Shown here piece after piece: positions 1 through 8,844 of a stretch of DNA of 64,000 nt (position 1 is the stretch's first letter; each line of letters begins with the position of its first letter). This DNA is from Autumnicola patrickiae (GTDB lineage Bacteria > Bacteroidota > Bacteroidia > Flavobacteriales > Flavobacteriaceae): NCBI RefSeq assembly GCF_031846525.1, contig NZ_JAVRHM010000009.1, forward strand, positions 113,556-177,555, in the 5' to 3' direction. Made by a program: the position numbers and the translations under genes. The notes beneath the pieces are model-generated. The model was not told where the DNA came from. It saw only the letters and a program-made list of their open reading frames with translations, and did not search any database.

Positions 1-199
1 ACAATACCCACTTATGGTGAAAGAGTTTAATGCTCAGTAATAGCTGAAAAACCTGAGGAAAAGATAAAACCGTTCAAAAATGAATTTAACGTCATTCTAA
101 AATTGGTTCATATGACGAAAACTGGCATTTTGGGACGGCCTCTTAATATAAAACTGTTGCTTGTAGAACAGCATTGCTGTTAGCTACCGATATTGAAAT
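1..199. other. left-edge noncoding stretch
   Basis: I see no gene here. Positions about 124-143 resemble the end of the MITE-like element at 4950-5068 in reverse orientation (a GGCATTTTGGGACGGCCTC stretch against the CCATTTTTGGACTGCCTC arm). This may be the end of another copy whose partner lies outside the window. Confidence 0.3.
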
Positions 200-1186
200 C
201 TACCAGCGCTGGTGAACTTCCGGCTTGATGTATTTATCATAAATAGCATTCATTTTTTCTATTTTTTCCGAAGATAACGGCGGAAGATCATAAACTGAAG
301 TATTTGATAATAAGTGATCTTTTTTAGATGCACCCGGAATGATACAGCTTATTTCTTCAAACTGAAGGATCCATTGTAAAGCTATAGGGGCTAGGTTTTT
401 TGCGTCCGGAAAGAGCGCTTTTAATTCGTCCACTGCTTTTAACCCTTTTTCAAAATCGACTCCTGCGAAAGTCTCCCCTTTGTCAAAAGCTTCTCCATTC
501 CTGTTGAAGTTTCTGTGATCTTCTTTATCAAAATGAGTATTGGAATCAAATTTCCCGGTAAGTAATCCACTGGCTAACGGCACTCTGGCAATAATTCCGA
601 CATCTTTTTTCTTCGCTTCCGAGAAAAATAGCTCTGAGGGACGTTGCCTGAAGAGGTTAAATATAATCTGAACAGTAGCAACATTATCATATTCCATTGC
701 TTTTATGCCCTCTTCGATCTTTTCTACGCTCACTCCCAGGTTGCGCACTTTCCCCTGATCTTTAAGTTTGTCAAAAGCTTCAAAGATTTCGGGACGATAG
801 TAAACATCTGTGGGCGGGCAATGCAGTTGCACAAGATCCAGGCGTTCGAGTCCGGTTCTTTTCAAGCTGTCTTCCACAAACTTTACAAGTGCTTCCGGAG
901 TGTAATTTTCGTTGGTATGCGGATTAATTTGTCTTCCACATTTTGTGGCTACATATATTTCCTCAGACCGGGAGCGTACTACCCGTCCTACCGCTTTTTC
1001 ACTTAGACCTTCCTCATAAACATCAGCAGTATCTATAAAATTCACACCCTGGTCTATCGCAGCATTTATAATTTGATCGGCTTTTTCATCATCAAACCCG
1101 GATCCCCATTTTCCTCCAACCTGCCAGGTTCCAAGTGAAATTTCTGAAATTTTTAAACCAGTTTTTCCCAGTGTTCTATAGTTCAT
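200..1186 (-). CDS. aldo/keto reductase
   Basis: NAD(P)H-dependent oxidoreductase of the aldo/keto reductase superfamily (TIM barrel, 328 residues, normal length), probably cytosolic and reducing carbonyl compounds. The catalytic tetrad is visible: Asp52 and Tyr57 in FIDTADVY, Lys82 in ATKCG and His122 in LVQLHCP. The C-terminal NADP-binding region includes IPGASKKDHL. It resembles the YajO/general stress protein 69 type rather than the short DkgA type. It appears monocistronic, with long noncoding DNA upstream and the window edge downstream. The physiological substrate cannot be told from sequence. Confidence 0.9.
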   Translation of the reverse strand: MNYRTLGKTGLKISEISLGTWQVGGKWGSGFDDEKADQIINAAIDQGVNFIDTADVYEEGLSEKAVGRVVRSRSEEIYVATKCGRQINPHTNENYTPEALVKFVEDSLKRTGLERLDLVQLHCPPTDVYYRPEIFEAFDKLKDQGKVRNLGVSVEKIEEGIKAMEYDNVATVQIIFNLFRQRPSELFFSEAKKKDVGIIARVPLASGLLTGKFDSNTHFDKEDHRNFNRNGEAFDKGETFAGVDFEKGLKAVDELKALFPDAKNLAPIALQWILQFEEISCIIPGASKKDHLLSNTSVYDLPPLSSEKIEKMNAIYDKYIKPEVHQRW

Positions 1187-1348
1187 GATCTTCTGTTTTT
1201 TATAAATTTAAAGATTAAAAGGAGCATAAAAAAGAACAGGGAGCTTTAAAGGGAAAGTTTAGGAATTTTATAACAGGAAGAGCGCTCTCTACTTTGGTAA
1301 AAAGTTCGTGGTTTGTCAGCGTTCGGATATAGGGAACCAACAACTGAG

Positions 1349-1425
1349 GTGTCACTTTCTACGTTTATTCGATTTAAAAGCGTCTCGACTCCGCTCGACG
1401 TGACATTCCGGAACTAAAAATAAAT
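1349..1425 (+). repeat. 77-bp direct repeat, copy 1
   Basis: This segment recurs at 1716-1792 with only a few mismatches. Its centre is the palindrome-like TCGACTCCGCTCGACGTGAC, a flavobacterial intergenic REP-type core. Shorter relatives with TCTCGACTCCGCTCGATGTG occur near 19823 and 21152. Confidence 0.85.
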
Positions 1426-1715
1426 TAGAACATACGAAAGAGGGACGTACGATTAGGTCATCAGTAAATTTTAAAATCAGCAAATTCTCACATTTCTTTT
1501 ATGAACCGACCTATTGAAGATTTATGAAATTTGAAATGATTCGTGAGTAGCAACTCTAGACGATAATTGCCATTTTTGAGCTGTCTCTTTAAGTTGTTCA
1601 GAAATAAAATTCACACTTCGACAGGGTCAGTGTGACAATAAACCCCAGCAATCGCGATTGTTTCTTTTCATTCAAGGAAAAGAAGAATGAACAGGTCGAT
1701 AATAATTATTTTGGA

Positions 1716-1792
1716 GTGTCGCTTTGTACGTTAATTCGATTTAAAAGCGTCTCGACTCCGCTCGACGTGACATTCCGGGACTAAAAATAAAT
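1716..1792 (+). repeat. 77-bp direct repeat, copy 2
   Basis: Second copy of the 1349-1425 repeat. Same length and orientation, differing at scattered positions in its first 20 bases and once near the 3' end. It lies just downstream of the PAS-protein gene stop. Confidence 0.85.
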
Positions 1793-1841
1793 GAAGCTTC
1801 TACAATTAGGCAATTATCAAACTTTCCGAATCAGCACATCT

Positions 1842-2423
1842 TTAAGCCGCGACTTCTCTTTCCAGCGCCAGGAAATGAGTTAGTTCTGTGCCGTAGGAGC
1901 GCAACGGAATAATTGTGATTTCGCATAAATATTCCTCGTTATTCTTTCTGTAGTTTGTAAATGTTTCAGTGAAAATAATTTCCTCTTTTAATTTACGTGA
2001 CACCCTCTTTTTAATCTCTTCAGGAGTATTTTGTCCCTGTAGGAAATCGGGAGTGCGTCCAATGGCAAAACTGGCAGCATATCCTGTCATCTCATAGAAT
2101 CCTTTGCTTACCCAATTAATTACACGGGTTGCATCGGTTAATACCAGCGCATCGTACTCTTCATCCAGAACCGAATTAATATCGAATTGCCATTCGAATC
2201 TTTTTTGAAATTGTTTCAGGCTTTTTAGTTCCCTTTCTTTTCTCTTTCTGTTTAAAGCAGAGTGGAAACTGGTGGAGGAAATATCCATACCAGCCAGTGG
2301 GGCGGTAGCTAATCTATGGGAGTTAATTTTGCTTTTTATTTTCCTGTACTCCTTGTCACTAAGGGTTTGCAGGTAGAGATCCAGTGACCTCATATTGCTC
2401 AAATCATCCTGATATCTACTCAT
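1842..2423 (-). CDS. LOV-like PAS domain protein without photoactive cysteine
   Basis: A 193-residue protein with a basic, helical N-terminal part (residues about 1-80) and one C-terminal PAS domain (about 85-190). The PAS core has a flavin-LOV signature, GRTPDFLQG at 122-130 followed by QNT, close to the LOV consensus GRNCRFLQG. The cysteine that forms the flavin adduct in LOV photoreceptors is replaced by Pro125, and Asn124 by Thr. No kinase, GGDEF or HTH output domain is attached. It may be a stand-alone sensor or a short regulator that binds flavin or another ligand without cysteine chemistry. Neighbours give no functional clue. Confidence 0.75.
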   Translation of the reverse strand: MSRYQDDLSNMRSLDLYLQTLSDKEYRKIKSKINSHRLATAPLAGMDISSTSFHSALNRKRKERELKSLKQFQKRFEWQFDINSVLDEEYDALVLTDATRVINWVSKGFYEMTGYAASFAIGRTPDFLQGQNTPEEIKKRVSRKLKEEIIFTETFTNYRKNNEEYLCEITIIPLRSYGTELTHFLALEREVAA

Positions 2424-2863
2424 TTGCTGTTTTTAGCTTGTTTCTCAAATTATAAACCCCGGTGTGGGAAGCAATGTGCTAAATAATTAAAGAACCTTTT
2501 ACTTAATAATCTTATCAGTGGTCAACATGCGCCTTTGCATCTTCGATTGGTGTGACACAAAGATACTCATAGCGTCGTCAGGCTGAGCCTGTCGAAGCCC
2601 TTTTAATGTCACTCAATACCAAGTTTAATTAAAAATAAAAGTACCTTAATCCGCTTCACAAACCAATTCTGTTTGCCCACTCAACGTTTATAATAAAAAT
2701 AAATGTAGTGCTAATCCCCATGTGATGGTAATGTTATTGCCATTAACTTTAAATGGAAAGCTTAAAATATCTTTATAAGCTTTCCATTTAACATCTGTTT
2801 ATTTAAAAAATGGACTTCAAAATATATATTGAAGCCAAATTAGGCTACATCTATGTGCAGAAT
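2424..2863. other. intergenic region with REP-like palindrome
   Basis: No gene is apparent. A REP-like unit (GTCAGGCTGAGCCTGTCGAA) lies near 2578-2597. AT-rich DNA with an imperfect inverted repeat (GGAAAGCTTAAAATATC against ATAAGCTTTCCATTTAA, about 2753-2792) lies beyond it and could be a terminator-like hairpin. Confidence 0.5.
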
Positions 2864-3022
2864 TTATTCTGCATTATCTTTATATATTTTGTATCCAAGA
2901 TAAGCTACCCCTGCAATGGCACCCCATTTTAAGAGACCTCCGAATAATCCCAATCCTTTTTTTGCAGCCCATATTTTTGCTGCTTTTTCTCCTGTTTCTT
3001 TTGCTGTTTTCGCTACATCCAT
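2864..3022 (-). CDS. small one-helix membrane protein (52 aa)
   Basis: A short reading frame from the ATG at 3022 to a TAA at 2864 encodes 52 residues. It begins MDVAKTAKETGEKAAKIW and continues with a hydrophobic glycine/alanine-rich helix ending GVAYLGYKIYKDNAE. The hydrophobic tail resembles the 114-residue protein at 5098-5442 (AGVGYLAYKYIQSNSDE), so the two are probably paralogues of one small inner-membrane family. Codon use looks real and the frame is fully open. Function unknown. Confidence 0.65.
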   Translation of the reverse strand: MDVAKTAKETGEKAAKIWAAKKGLGLFGGLLKWGAIAGVAYLGYKIYKDNAE

Positions 3023-3307
3023 AATGTTGTTGTTTTTAAATTAAGTTGATTTTTTTTGATCAAACACCTTTATCAGGTGGAAACTTTTGTGCTTTTAAAC
3101 ACTCCTGTTTCTTTAAAGTTAATCTGAATCAACCCCATTTTCAAAACCTTTTAAACATCTTTAACTAAGCTGAAGCCATGTTTAACAAAATCCTCAAAAT
3201 CTAAAGGATAACCGATCCTGTATCCCAAGATTTTAAGAGACAAAAAAGATGATTTTTTATAGAAATTGTTGCTGCCACGAAAACCTTATTCTATTTATTG
3301 TAACTTA
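3023..3307. other. intergenic gap
   Basis: AT-rich DNA between the small membrane protein gene and the carboxylesterase stop. I see no gene and no strong regulatory signal. Confidence 0.4.
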
Positions 3308-4900
3308 TTATTCCCCGATATTGCCGTAAGCTTTATCCAGGAATAAATACCTGTCGTCTTTTTCTGCATCTTTAAATTTAGACTTTGAGTCGATAATCAT
3401 TACCGGCGGGGTGGCATCATGAGCTTCTGCAGCCGGCCATTCGGGAAGGTTTTCTCCGTTTGGATTTCCGGTTTTAATGAAGTTTGCCAAATATTGCATG
3501 ATGGTCGCAGAAACTGTAAAATCCTCTTCTGTCCAATCGTAAGTATCAAATAGATCCAGGTTGCCCATAAAATATTCGATCTCTGCGGCGTGTGGAGCAC
3601 CAATCGGTTGCTGTTGTGGTGCATTTTCAGAATCCTGATTATTAAGCGACGGCCTTAATTTGCTATAGAGGTAGCGGTAGACGGGTTCGTTACTGTTTTT
3701 GCGGTGCAGGTCAAACCATTTCCAGGTACTGTAGGAGATAAAGCTGTCTGAAGCCAAAGCGGTGGCAGATTTCTCAATTTCGTCTGCAGAACTGTGGGGA
3801 TAAAGCTTCAGAACTTCTTCAAAGTTTTCAGGATAGGTTTCTTTTACTTTTTCAATGTAATTTTCTTCGGAATAGGATTCGTCCTGCATAAAGGCTGTAC
3901 CCGGAATTTCGGCAGAATTCCATCCTAAAAGCAACGGAATTTGCGCCTGATTTCGCTTCCTGAAGATTTCCGGAAGTGTTTCCGGTAAAAAGTAGCCGTC
4001 GATAACACTGGAAAACCTGAAAGCATCTGACTTTCTATAACTTTCAAATATTTCAGCAGTACTCGCTGCTTTCATTTCTTCAATAGAAGTATAGCCATTT
4101 TTTTCAGCAAATTCAGCTCCGTTTTTTTCAGCTTCAGCTAAAGAAACAGGCGCCAGAGTGGGTTTTATAGCAGCGCCACTCTCGCCAATTGCACCAGCAA
4201 TAAGATCTTTGGAAAGGGGAGAGGCCATTTGTGCGCTCACAGAAACCGAACCGGCAGATTCTCCCGCAATGGTCACTTTTTTGGGATCGCCGCCAAAAGC
4301 CGCAATATTATCCTGAACCCATTGTAAAGCCGCATGCTGGTCCAGAAGTCCATAATTTCCTGAAGCATTATATTCAGCTTCCTCGCTGAGTTCGGGATGG
4401 GCAAAAAATCCGAAAATATTGAGTCGGTAATTTACCGTTATCGCAATAATGCCTTTTTGAGCCATGGCAGCTCCGTCATATCGGGGTTCAGACGCATCGC
4501 CGGCTACAAAGCCGCCGCCGTAAAAATAAACCAGCACGGGGAGCTTTGCAGTGCCCCTTTTAGCAGGCGTCCATACATTAAGATAAAGACAATCCTCGCT
4601 TTGGCCGTCACTACGGAAAACCATATCGTCGAAAATCCTTGCCTGCACAGGCGAAGGGCCAAATTTAGTGGTTTCTTTTACTCCTTCCCATTCTTCCAAC
4701 TCCTGTGGAGCCTTCCATCGCAATTCTCCAACCGGGGGCTGTGCAAAAGGAACGCCCAGATAGATAAATAGATCTTTTTTGGCATCATAATAACCACCAA
4801 TTTTCCCTTTTTTAATTTCTCTTTGTGCAGGTTGTTGCTCCTGGGAAACAGAAGGGGAAATGATGGAGAGGGCGAAGAAAAGCAACAGAATATTTTTCAT
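3308..4900 (-). CDS. secreted type B carboxylesterase
   Basis: Serine hydrolase of the type B carboxylesterase/lipase family (alpha/beta hydrolase, 530 residues, usual length), cleaving carboxylic esters. An N-terminal signal peptide (MKNILLLFFALSIISPSVSQ) predicts export. The nucleophile Ser lies in GESAGS (about residue 213), the acid is probably the Glu of GWNSAEIPG (about 332), and the His lies in GAPHAAEIEY (about 436). The oxyanion-hole sequence YFYGGGF is present. Signature 2, EDCLYLNVW, is also seen. It stands alone, with a MITE-like element upstream. Natural substrate unknown. Confidence 0.92.
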   Translation of the reverse strand: MKNILLLFFALSIISPSVSQEQQPAQREIKKGKIGGYYDAKKDLFIYLGVPFAQPPVGELRWKAPQELEEWEGVKETTKFGPSPVQARIFDDMVFRSDGQSEDCLYLNVWTPAKRGTAKLPVLVYFYGGGFVAGDASEPRYDGAAMAQKGIIAITVNYRLNIFGFFAHPELSEEAEYNASGNYGLLDQHAALQWVQDNIAAFGGDPKKVTIAGESAGSVSVSAQMASPLSKDLIAGAIGESGAAIKPTLAPVSLAEAEKNGAEFAEKNGYTSIEEMKAASTAEIFESYRKSDAFRFSSVIDGYFLPETLPEIFRKRNQAQIPLLLGWNSAEIPGTAFMQDESYSEENYIEKVKETYPENFEEVLKLYPHSSADEIEKSATALASDSFISYSTWKWFDLHRKNSNEPVYRYLYSKLRPSLNNQDSENAPQQQPIGAPHAAEIEYFMGNLDLFDTYDWTEEDFTVSATIMQYLANFIKTGNPNGENLPEWPAAEAHDATPPVMIIDSKSKFKDAEKDDRYLFLDKAYGNIGE

Positions 4901-4949
4901 GAAAAGCAGAGTTATCTTTTAAATATACAAATAATACGAGAAAAAAAGA

Positions 4950-5068
4950 GGCAGTCCAAAAATGGCAATTATCGCACTGCTAAAATAATTCCGGTATTTT
5001 GAAGTACATAGAAATCCTGTACAATCCGAAGCCATTAAGACAGCTAAATAATCCATTTTTGGACTGCC
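4950..5068. repeat. 119-bp MITE-like element with 16-bp terminal inverted repeats
   Basis: The ends are exact inverted repeats: GGCAGTCCAAAAATGG at 4950-4965 and its reverse complement at 5053-5068. No protein is encoded between. Sequences like its outer end (GCAGTCCAAAAATGGCAATT with flank) also occur near 1561-1592, 124-143 and, as AATGGCAATTATCG, near 21077. This is consistent with a small non-autonomous insertion-sequence derivative or a mobile hairpin. Confidence 0.65.
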
Positions 5069-5097
5069 TGCTATAATTTTGAATGTGGTAGAAAAAA

Positions 5098-5442
5098 TTA
5101 AATCACAATCTTTTTATCTCCTTTTACACCTTTGTAATTTCCACTAAGGTCCTGGTTTTCCTGCTCGATCTTGTGTTTCTTTTTGTTGAATTTATTTTTG
5201 AACTTTTTCTTTTTCTCGTTGATCTCGTCGCTGTTACTTTGTATATATTTATATGCAAGGTAACCTACACCCGCTGCTGCTGCTACGCCCACGCCAATAA
5301 CTCCGCCGCGGGTGGCAAGGGTTTTGCCTACTTTAAAAGCTGTGGCTTTTGCCAATAGTTTTCCTCCCATTGCAACAAGGTCGCTGCCGCGGGTTACGAG
5401 TTTTTCTCCGGTTTTTATTACTGCATCATTCATATTTGTCAA
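5098..5442 (-). CDS. small glycine-rich membrane protein with lysine-rich tail
   Basis: A 114-residue protein. Residues 1-45 are amphipathic, about 46-67 form a Gly/Ala/Val membrane helix (GGVIGVGVAAAAGVGYLAYKY), and the tail from about 75 is very lysine-rich (NEKKKKFKNKFNKKKHK). It shares the ending of its membrane helix with the 52-residue protein at 2864-3022. It lies 24 bp downstream of the SDR gene on the same strand and may be cotranscribed with it. I do not recognise a characterised family; a membrane-associated stress protein is possible but unproven. Confidence 0.7.
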   Translation of the reverse strand: MTNMNDAVIKTGEKLVTRGSDLVAMGGKLLAKATAFKVGKTLATRGGVIGVGVAAAAGVGYLAYKYIQSNSDEINEKKKKFKNKFNKKKHKIEQENQDLSGNYKGVKGDKKIVI

Positions 5443-5466
5443 ATTTAGATTAGTATTTATTTTTAA

Positions 5467-6198
5467 TTATGCTTTTCCTGTTGGTTTAATTAATAACTCA
5501 TTAACATTTACAGTTTCCGGTTGTGAAACTGCGTAAAAAACAGCATCGGCTATATTTTCCGTATCCAGTTTCGCCTCGTCTTCACTGTAATCTTTGTCTT
5601 CCAGTAATTCCTGATCTGTAATGTCCTCCCGAAGATCGGTAGCGACTGTTCCCGGTTCTATCGCGGTAACGCGGATGTTGAATTCCGTAGAAAGTTCCAT
5701 TCGCATGGCTTTTGACAGTGCAATAACCGCTGCTTTTGAAGCGCCATATACGGCACCGCCTTCAAAAATTTCCTTTCCGTCTACAGATGCTATGTTTACT
5801 ATATGTCCGTTTTCCTGTTTTTTCATATGCGGAAGTACCGAGTATATACACCGGAGACAACCTTTTAGATTCACTTCTACGGTTTGCAGCCATTCATCCA
5901 GATGACGGTTTTTTAGATAGGTAAGCGGCATAACACCTGCTGAATTTACCAAAATATCGATCCTGCCAAATTCTCTTATTATCTCTTTAAAACCGTTAGC
6001 CACACTATCGGTGAGACTTACATCCATCTCCACGACCATACTTTTATTTCCGATTTCCATCTGCAGTTCTTTCAATTTATCTACACTACGGCTGGCGAGG
6101 GCGACATGGCAACCTTCCTTAGAAAGTTTTTTAGCAATTGCTCTTCCAATTCCGCTGCTTGCTCCTGTAATTACTGCTACTTTATTCTTTAAAATCAT
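5467..6198 (-). CDS. SDR family NAD(P)-dependent oxidoreductase
   Basis: Classical short-chain dehydrogenase of 243 residues with a Rossmann fold. The cofactor motif TGASSGIG is at 11-18, NSAG is at 85-88, and the catalytic Ser138 (NIASVDG) and Tyr151-x-x-x-Lys155 (YGASK) are present. The ASRS after the second strand favours NADP(H). The C-terminal NVNELLIKPTGKA resembles the YdfG/serine 3-dehydrogenase type group, which oxidises 3-hydroxy acids. Cytosolic. It precedes the small membrane protein gene at 5098-5442 and may share a transcript. Substrate uncertain. Confidence 0.92.
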   Translation of the reverse strand: MILKNKVAVITGASSGIGRAIAKKLSKEGCHVALASRSVDKLKELQMEIGNKSMVVEMDVSLTDSVANGFKEIIREFGRIDILVNSAGVMPLTYLKNRHLDEWLQTVEVNLKGCLRCIYSVLPHMKKQENGHIVNIASVDGKEIFEGGAVYGASKAAVIALSKAMRMELSTEFNIRVTAIEPGTVATDLREDITDQELLEDKDYSEDEAKLDTENIADAVFYAVSQPETVNVNELLIKPTGKA

Positions 6199-7195
6199 TC
6201 TTTTTCACTTTTTCCTAAATATCCAATATTCTCACTGGAGAAGGAGTTAAGAGGTTTGTAAATAACAAGAATTTAACGAGTTAAAGGAGATGTGAAAATG
6301 TTTCTTTGGTACAATGGTTTGGTTTACTGATGGTACTTCTAATTTTATTGGTAGTTCATTGTTGTCCACAATGTCACAGCGGAGTCGAGATGCTTTCTGG
6401 CTTAGGAAGTTGTAATTTGAAAATTTCTAAATTCGAAAATGTACTGATGAAATAATGAGGGCTTCGACAGGCTCAGCCGGACTGTAGCTTCCATTGTCAC
6501 ACAGAGCTTGTCGAAGTGTGTTTTGATCTTTTTTCTAATATCTTTGAGTCATGGCTCTTGTCTCCTGCTTCCCGTTTCCTGTCTCCCGTTTCCTGCTTCC
6601 TGCTTCCTGTTTCCTGTTTCCGTTTAAGATAGAACCTCCAAAAAGCCAATTTTCGACCTTTTTCGTACTTCCAACTTCATACCTCGTAATTCTATTTCCC
6701 CTCTTTCTTTTTCCTTAGATGAAAAAGAAACAAAAAATCAAGGCTTACGAAACTTTATCTAAATTTTTCATTCGGCACCTAAATTTTGTGAACTCGCTGT
6801 CATACTTTTTGTAAGTACTAATTTCTGCACAGCTCAAACAGCATAAAATTTTACGTTGCCTTCACTTCAAATTTTACGATAAACTTTCGATAGGCCGGGT
6901 CATAAAGTAATTTGAAGATTTGCTGATGAGATAGTGGAGGGCTTCGACAGGCTCAGCCGGACTGTGTTGATCTGAAAATGTGCTAATTTGAAAATTTGAT
7001 AATGTTATCACTATAGTTTCTTTGTGTTTGGAATGTCACACAGAGCTTGTCGAAGTGTGATCTCATTTTTCTAACATTTTTAATTGTCTATTGTCTATTG
7101 TCTATTGTCTCTTGTCTCCTGCTTCCTGTTTCCTGTTCACATAAAATGTTATTTTATTCCAAAAGGACTTCCGGAGCTATAAATTTTACTTCAGA
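6199..7195. other. 1-kb intergenic region with duplicated REP-like units
   Basis: No gene is supported. Two pairs of palindromic units appear twice each: GGGCTTCGACAGGCTCAGCC near 6459 and again near 6940, and CACACAGAGCTTGTCGAAGT near 6498 and 7032. Pyrimidine-rich low-complexity runs of CCTGTTTCCTGCTT type lie at about 6550-6625 and 7083-7140, the latter starting with three TTGTCTA heptamers. The two REP blocks are about 480 bp apart, suggesting a local duplication. Confidence 0.7.
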
Positions 7196-7234
7196 ATGCT
7201 TATCTTAAGAGGTAAATCAAAAAAACCAGAAACT

Positions 7235-7738
7235 ATGAAAATTTCTAAATTATTGTTTTTATTGTTTTTTGTAGCCATTGCTTCCTGTAATGATGCTCAG
7301 CAAAATCAACAAAATATTGAAGAAATTGAAGAACAGGAAGTAGACGTAGAAGATAGGGCTACTGTAGAGAAGCAAGTGGGAGATCCCGAAAACCTGATGA
7401 AGGACTGGGACGAGTTGTTGAACCAGGAAGATACTTTGGGACTTGCCGAAATAATTGCAGATGATGCGGTGTTGCTAACCGGCGGTAAAGGCGTGAAGGA
7501 TACCGATAGTATCAGGATGTGGTTAAATAATAATTCTGTTGCGATGAAAGGTCTTACTAGGGAAGCTATGGTGAATAGTTCGGGTGAAAAAATCAGGTAC
7601 CAGGCCGGGACATTTTCTAAGGAAGAAGAAAGTACGCCAGGGGAAGGAACTTATACCATTATTTGGGAACAGGACGATAGTGACAGCCAGTGGAAAATAA
7701 AACTTCTGGATATTTCTTCTGAAGGAAATTCTGATTAG
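7235..7738 (+). CDS. DUF4440/SnoaL-like lipoprotein
   Basis: Exported lipoprotein of about 167 residues with an NTF2-like (DUF4440) domain. I choose the ATG at 7235 rather than the upstream ATG at 7196 because it begins a signal peptide, MKISKLLFLLFFVAIASC, ending in a lipobox with the acylated Cys. An acidic linker (EEIEEQEVDVED) follows, then the cone-shaped domain (MKDWDELLNQEDTLGLAEII, DDAVLLTGG). Such domains bind small hydrophobic ligands or act as isomerase-like enzymes; no catalytic role can be assigned. Monocistronic, with REP-rich DNA upstream. Confidence 0.8.
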   Translation: MKISKLLFLLFFVAIASCNDAQQNQQNIEEIEEQEVDVEDRATVEKQVGDPENLMKDWDELLNQEDTLGLAEIIADDAVLLTGGKGVKDTDSIRMWLNNNSVAMKGLTREAMVNSSGEKIRYQAGTFSKEEESTPGEGTYTIIWEQDDSDSQWKIKLLDISSEGNSD

Positions 7739-7863
7739 AACCTGGAAATCGGTTTTTTAAACCAGGAATTTTACTGAAATGAAGGTCGGTAAGGTGGCAG
7801 CTTTAAATGCTAATTATCGGCCTTTATTAATTTAGATTCTTAGTACTGCTGAAGGATGCTGGG

Positions 7864-8121
7864 TTAATTGAGGGAGCGGTTAAACCGCGTCATCATTTTA
7901 TAAGCGCAGCGAAAAATTTTCTGCTTTCTAGAGGATTTTTTCGAAGATCCGGAATTCATCATTTCAATCTTTATAAATTTCCCTCCCAATTTGTAAAAGC
8001 TTATTTCCTGCGGAAGCGTAAGTGCTCCCGAATCATTTCTTTTAATGCCACTATTCTTTTTAAAAATAAAATCTCCTACACATTCCCTTACTAGTTTCGA
8101 ATTTTGCGAAGCATCTTCCAT
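7864..8121 (-). CDS. hypothetical protein (85 aa)
   Basis: A short basic protein not recognised. It starts MEDASQNSKLVRECVGDF and has a central section that could form beta strands (EISFYKLGGKFIKIEMM), then a lysine/arginine-rich C-terminus. It is on the same strand as the DinB-fold gene downstream in transcription terms of the Crp-like regulator, but the 117-bp gap gives no firm operon link. It may be a real small gene; no clear ribosome-binding evidence was seen. Confidence 0.4.
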   Translation of the reverse strand: MEDASQNSKLVRECVGDFIFKKNSGIKRNDSGALTLPQEISFYKLGGKFIKIEMMNSGSSKKSSRKQKIFRCAYKMMTRFNRSLN

Positions 8122-8238
8122 AACTATTTATTTTTTAATGAAAAGTGATATAATTTACGAAAAATAATTGAGATCGGTAAATTTTTAAAGCATTTATAGA
8201 AGTTGTGTTTGAATTTTGAGGATTCTGAAGTGATTGAA

Positions 8239-8787
8239 TTATGTTATTTCAAGTGCTTTCTGCGCCTGTAGCATATGGCGATCATTATGATATATTACCA
8301 CTCTTAAGGTGTCTCCCAACTTTAATTTAAGAAAGCTTGTAATACTAATAGAGGTTTTAGTTTTATTGAGGCTAATTTTTCTTGCTTTTTCCAGGAGGTC
8401 CAATATTTTATTTTGCTGAATAATAAATTCTTCCAATGCTTCCTTATCCAATTTACTGCCATTGGGATTTTTGTTCCTGAAGGTTTTTATTTTCTTCATC
8501 TTTTCACCGGGAAGCATCATTTTAGCAAAATAATTTCCAAGCTTGCCAGATGCAAATTTTTCTTCAGCAGCGTAGTCCCTTTGGTTTATTCTCTTTTCTA
8601 TCTCCGGCAAGTAATACTCTCCGTAGAGGTTAAGGTGTTTAATGCATTCTAAAGCACTCCAGGAATGATCATTAACTTTATGGTTTAAATTTTCCAGTGG
8701 AAGCTTTTTCATCTGTTCTGCTTTGCGAAGGTTTTGAAGGGTACGTGCTTTTAAATCAGAAATTAAGTCTTCGGAAGCTATTTTCAT
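8239..8787 (-). CDS. DinB-fold (DinB_2) family protein
   Basis: A 182-residue four-helix-bundle protein of the DinB/YfiT-like superfamily, in which three histidines usually bind a metal. Candidate ligands are the His in DHSWSALECIKHL (about residues 41-51) and the HNDRHMLQAQKAL motif near the C-terminus. These proteins include thiol S-transferases and damage-inducible proteins; this is not DNA polymerase IV despite the name. It sits 57 bp downstream of the Crp/Fnr-type regulator on the same strand, so the two are probably cotranscribed. Confidence 0.8.
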   Translation of the reverse strand: MKIASEDLISDLKARTLQNLRKAEQMKKLPLENLNHKVNDHSWSALECIKHLNLYGEYYLPEIEKRINQRDYAAEEKFASGKLGNYFAKMMLPGEKMKKIKTFRNKNPNGSKLDKEALEEFIIQQNKILDLLEKARKISLNKTKTSISITSFLKLKLGDTLRVVIYHNDRHMLQAQKALEIT

Positions 8788-8844
8788 GTTGTTGAACTTT
8801 AAAACAAATATCGAAGTTTCTGAAAACCAAAATCTTGATTCAAA

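Larger units (their letters stand above)
1187..1841. other. 655-bp intergenic region with repeats
   Basis: No coding region is supported. The stretch carries two copies of a 77-bp direct repeat (separate entry), a REP-like sequence near 1615 (CACACTTCGACAGGGTCAG) and, at about 1561-1592, a near copy of the outer end of the MITE-like element at 4950-5068 in reverse orientation. Confidence 0.6.

Noticed and set aside
6548..7140. Pyrimidine-rich runs taken as a CRISPR-like or VNTR array
   Set aside because: Units vary in length and order with no unique spacers; simple low-complexity DNA.
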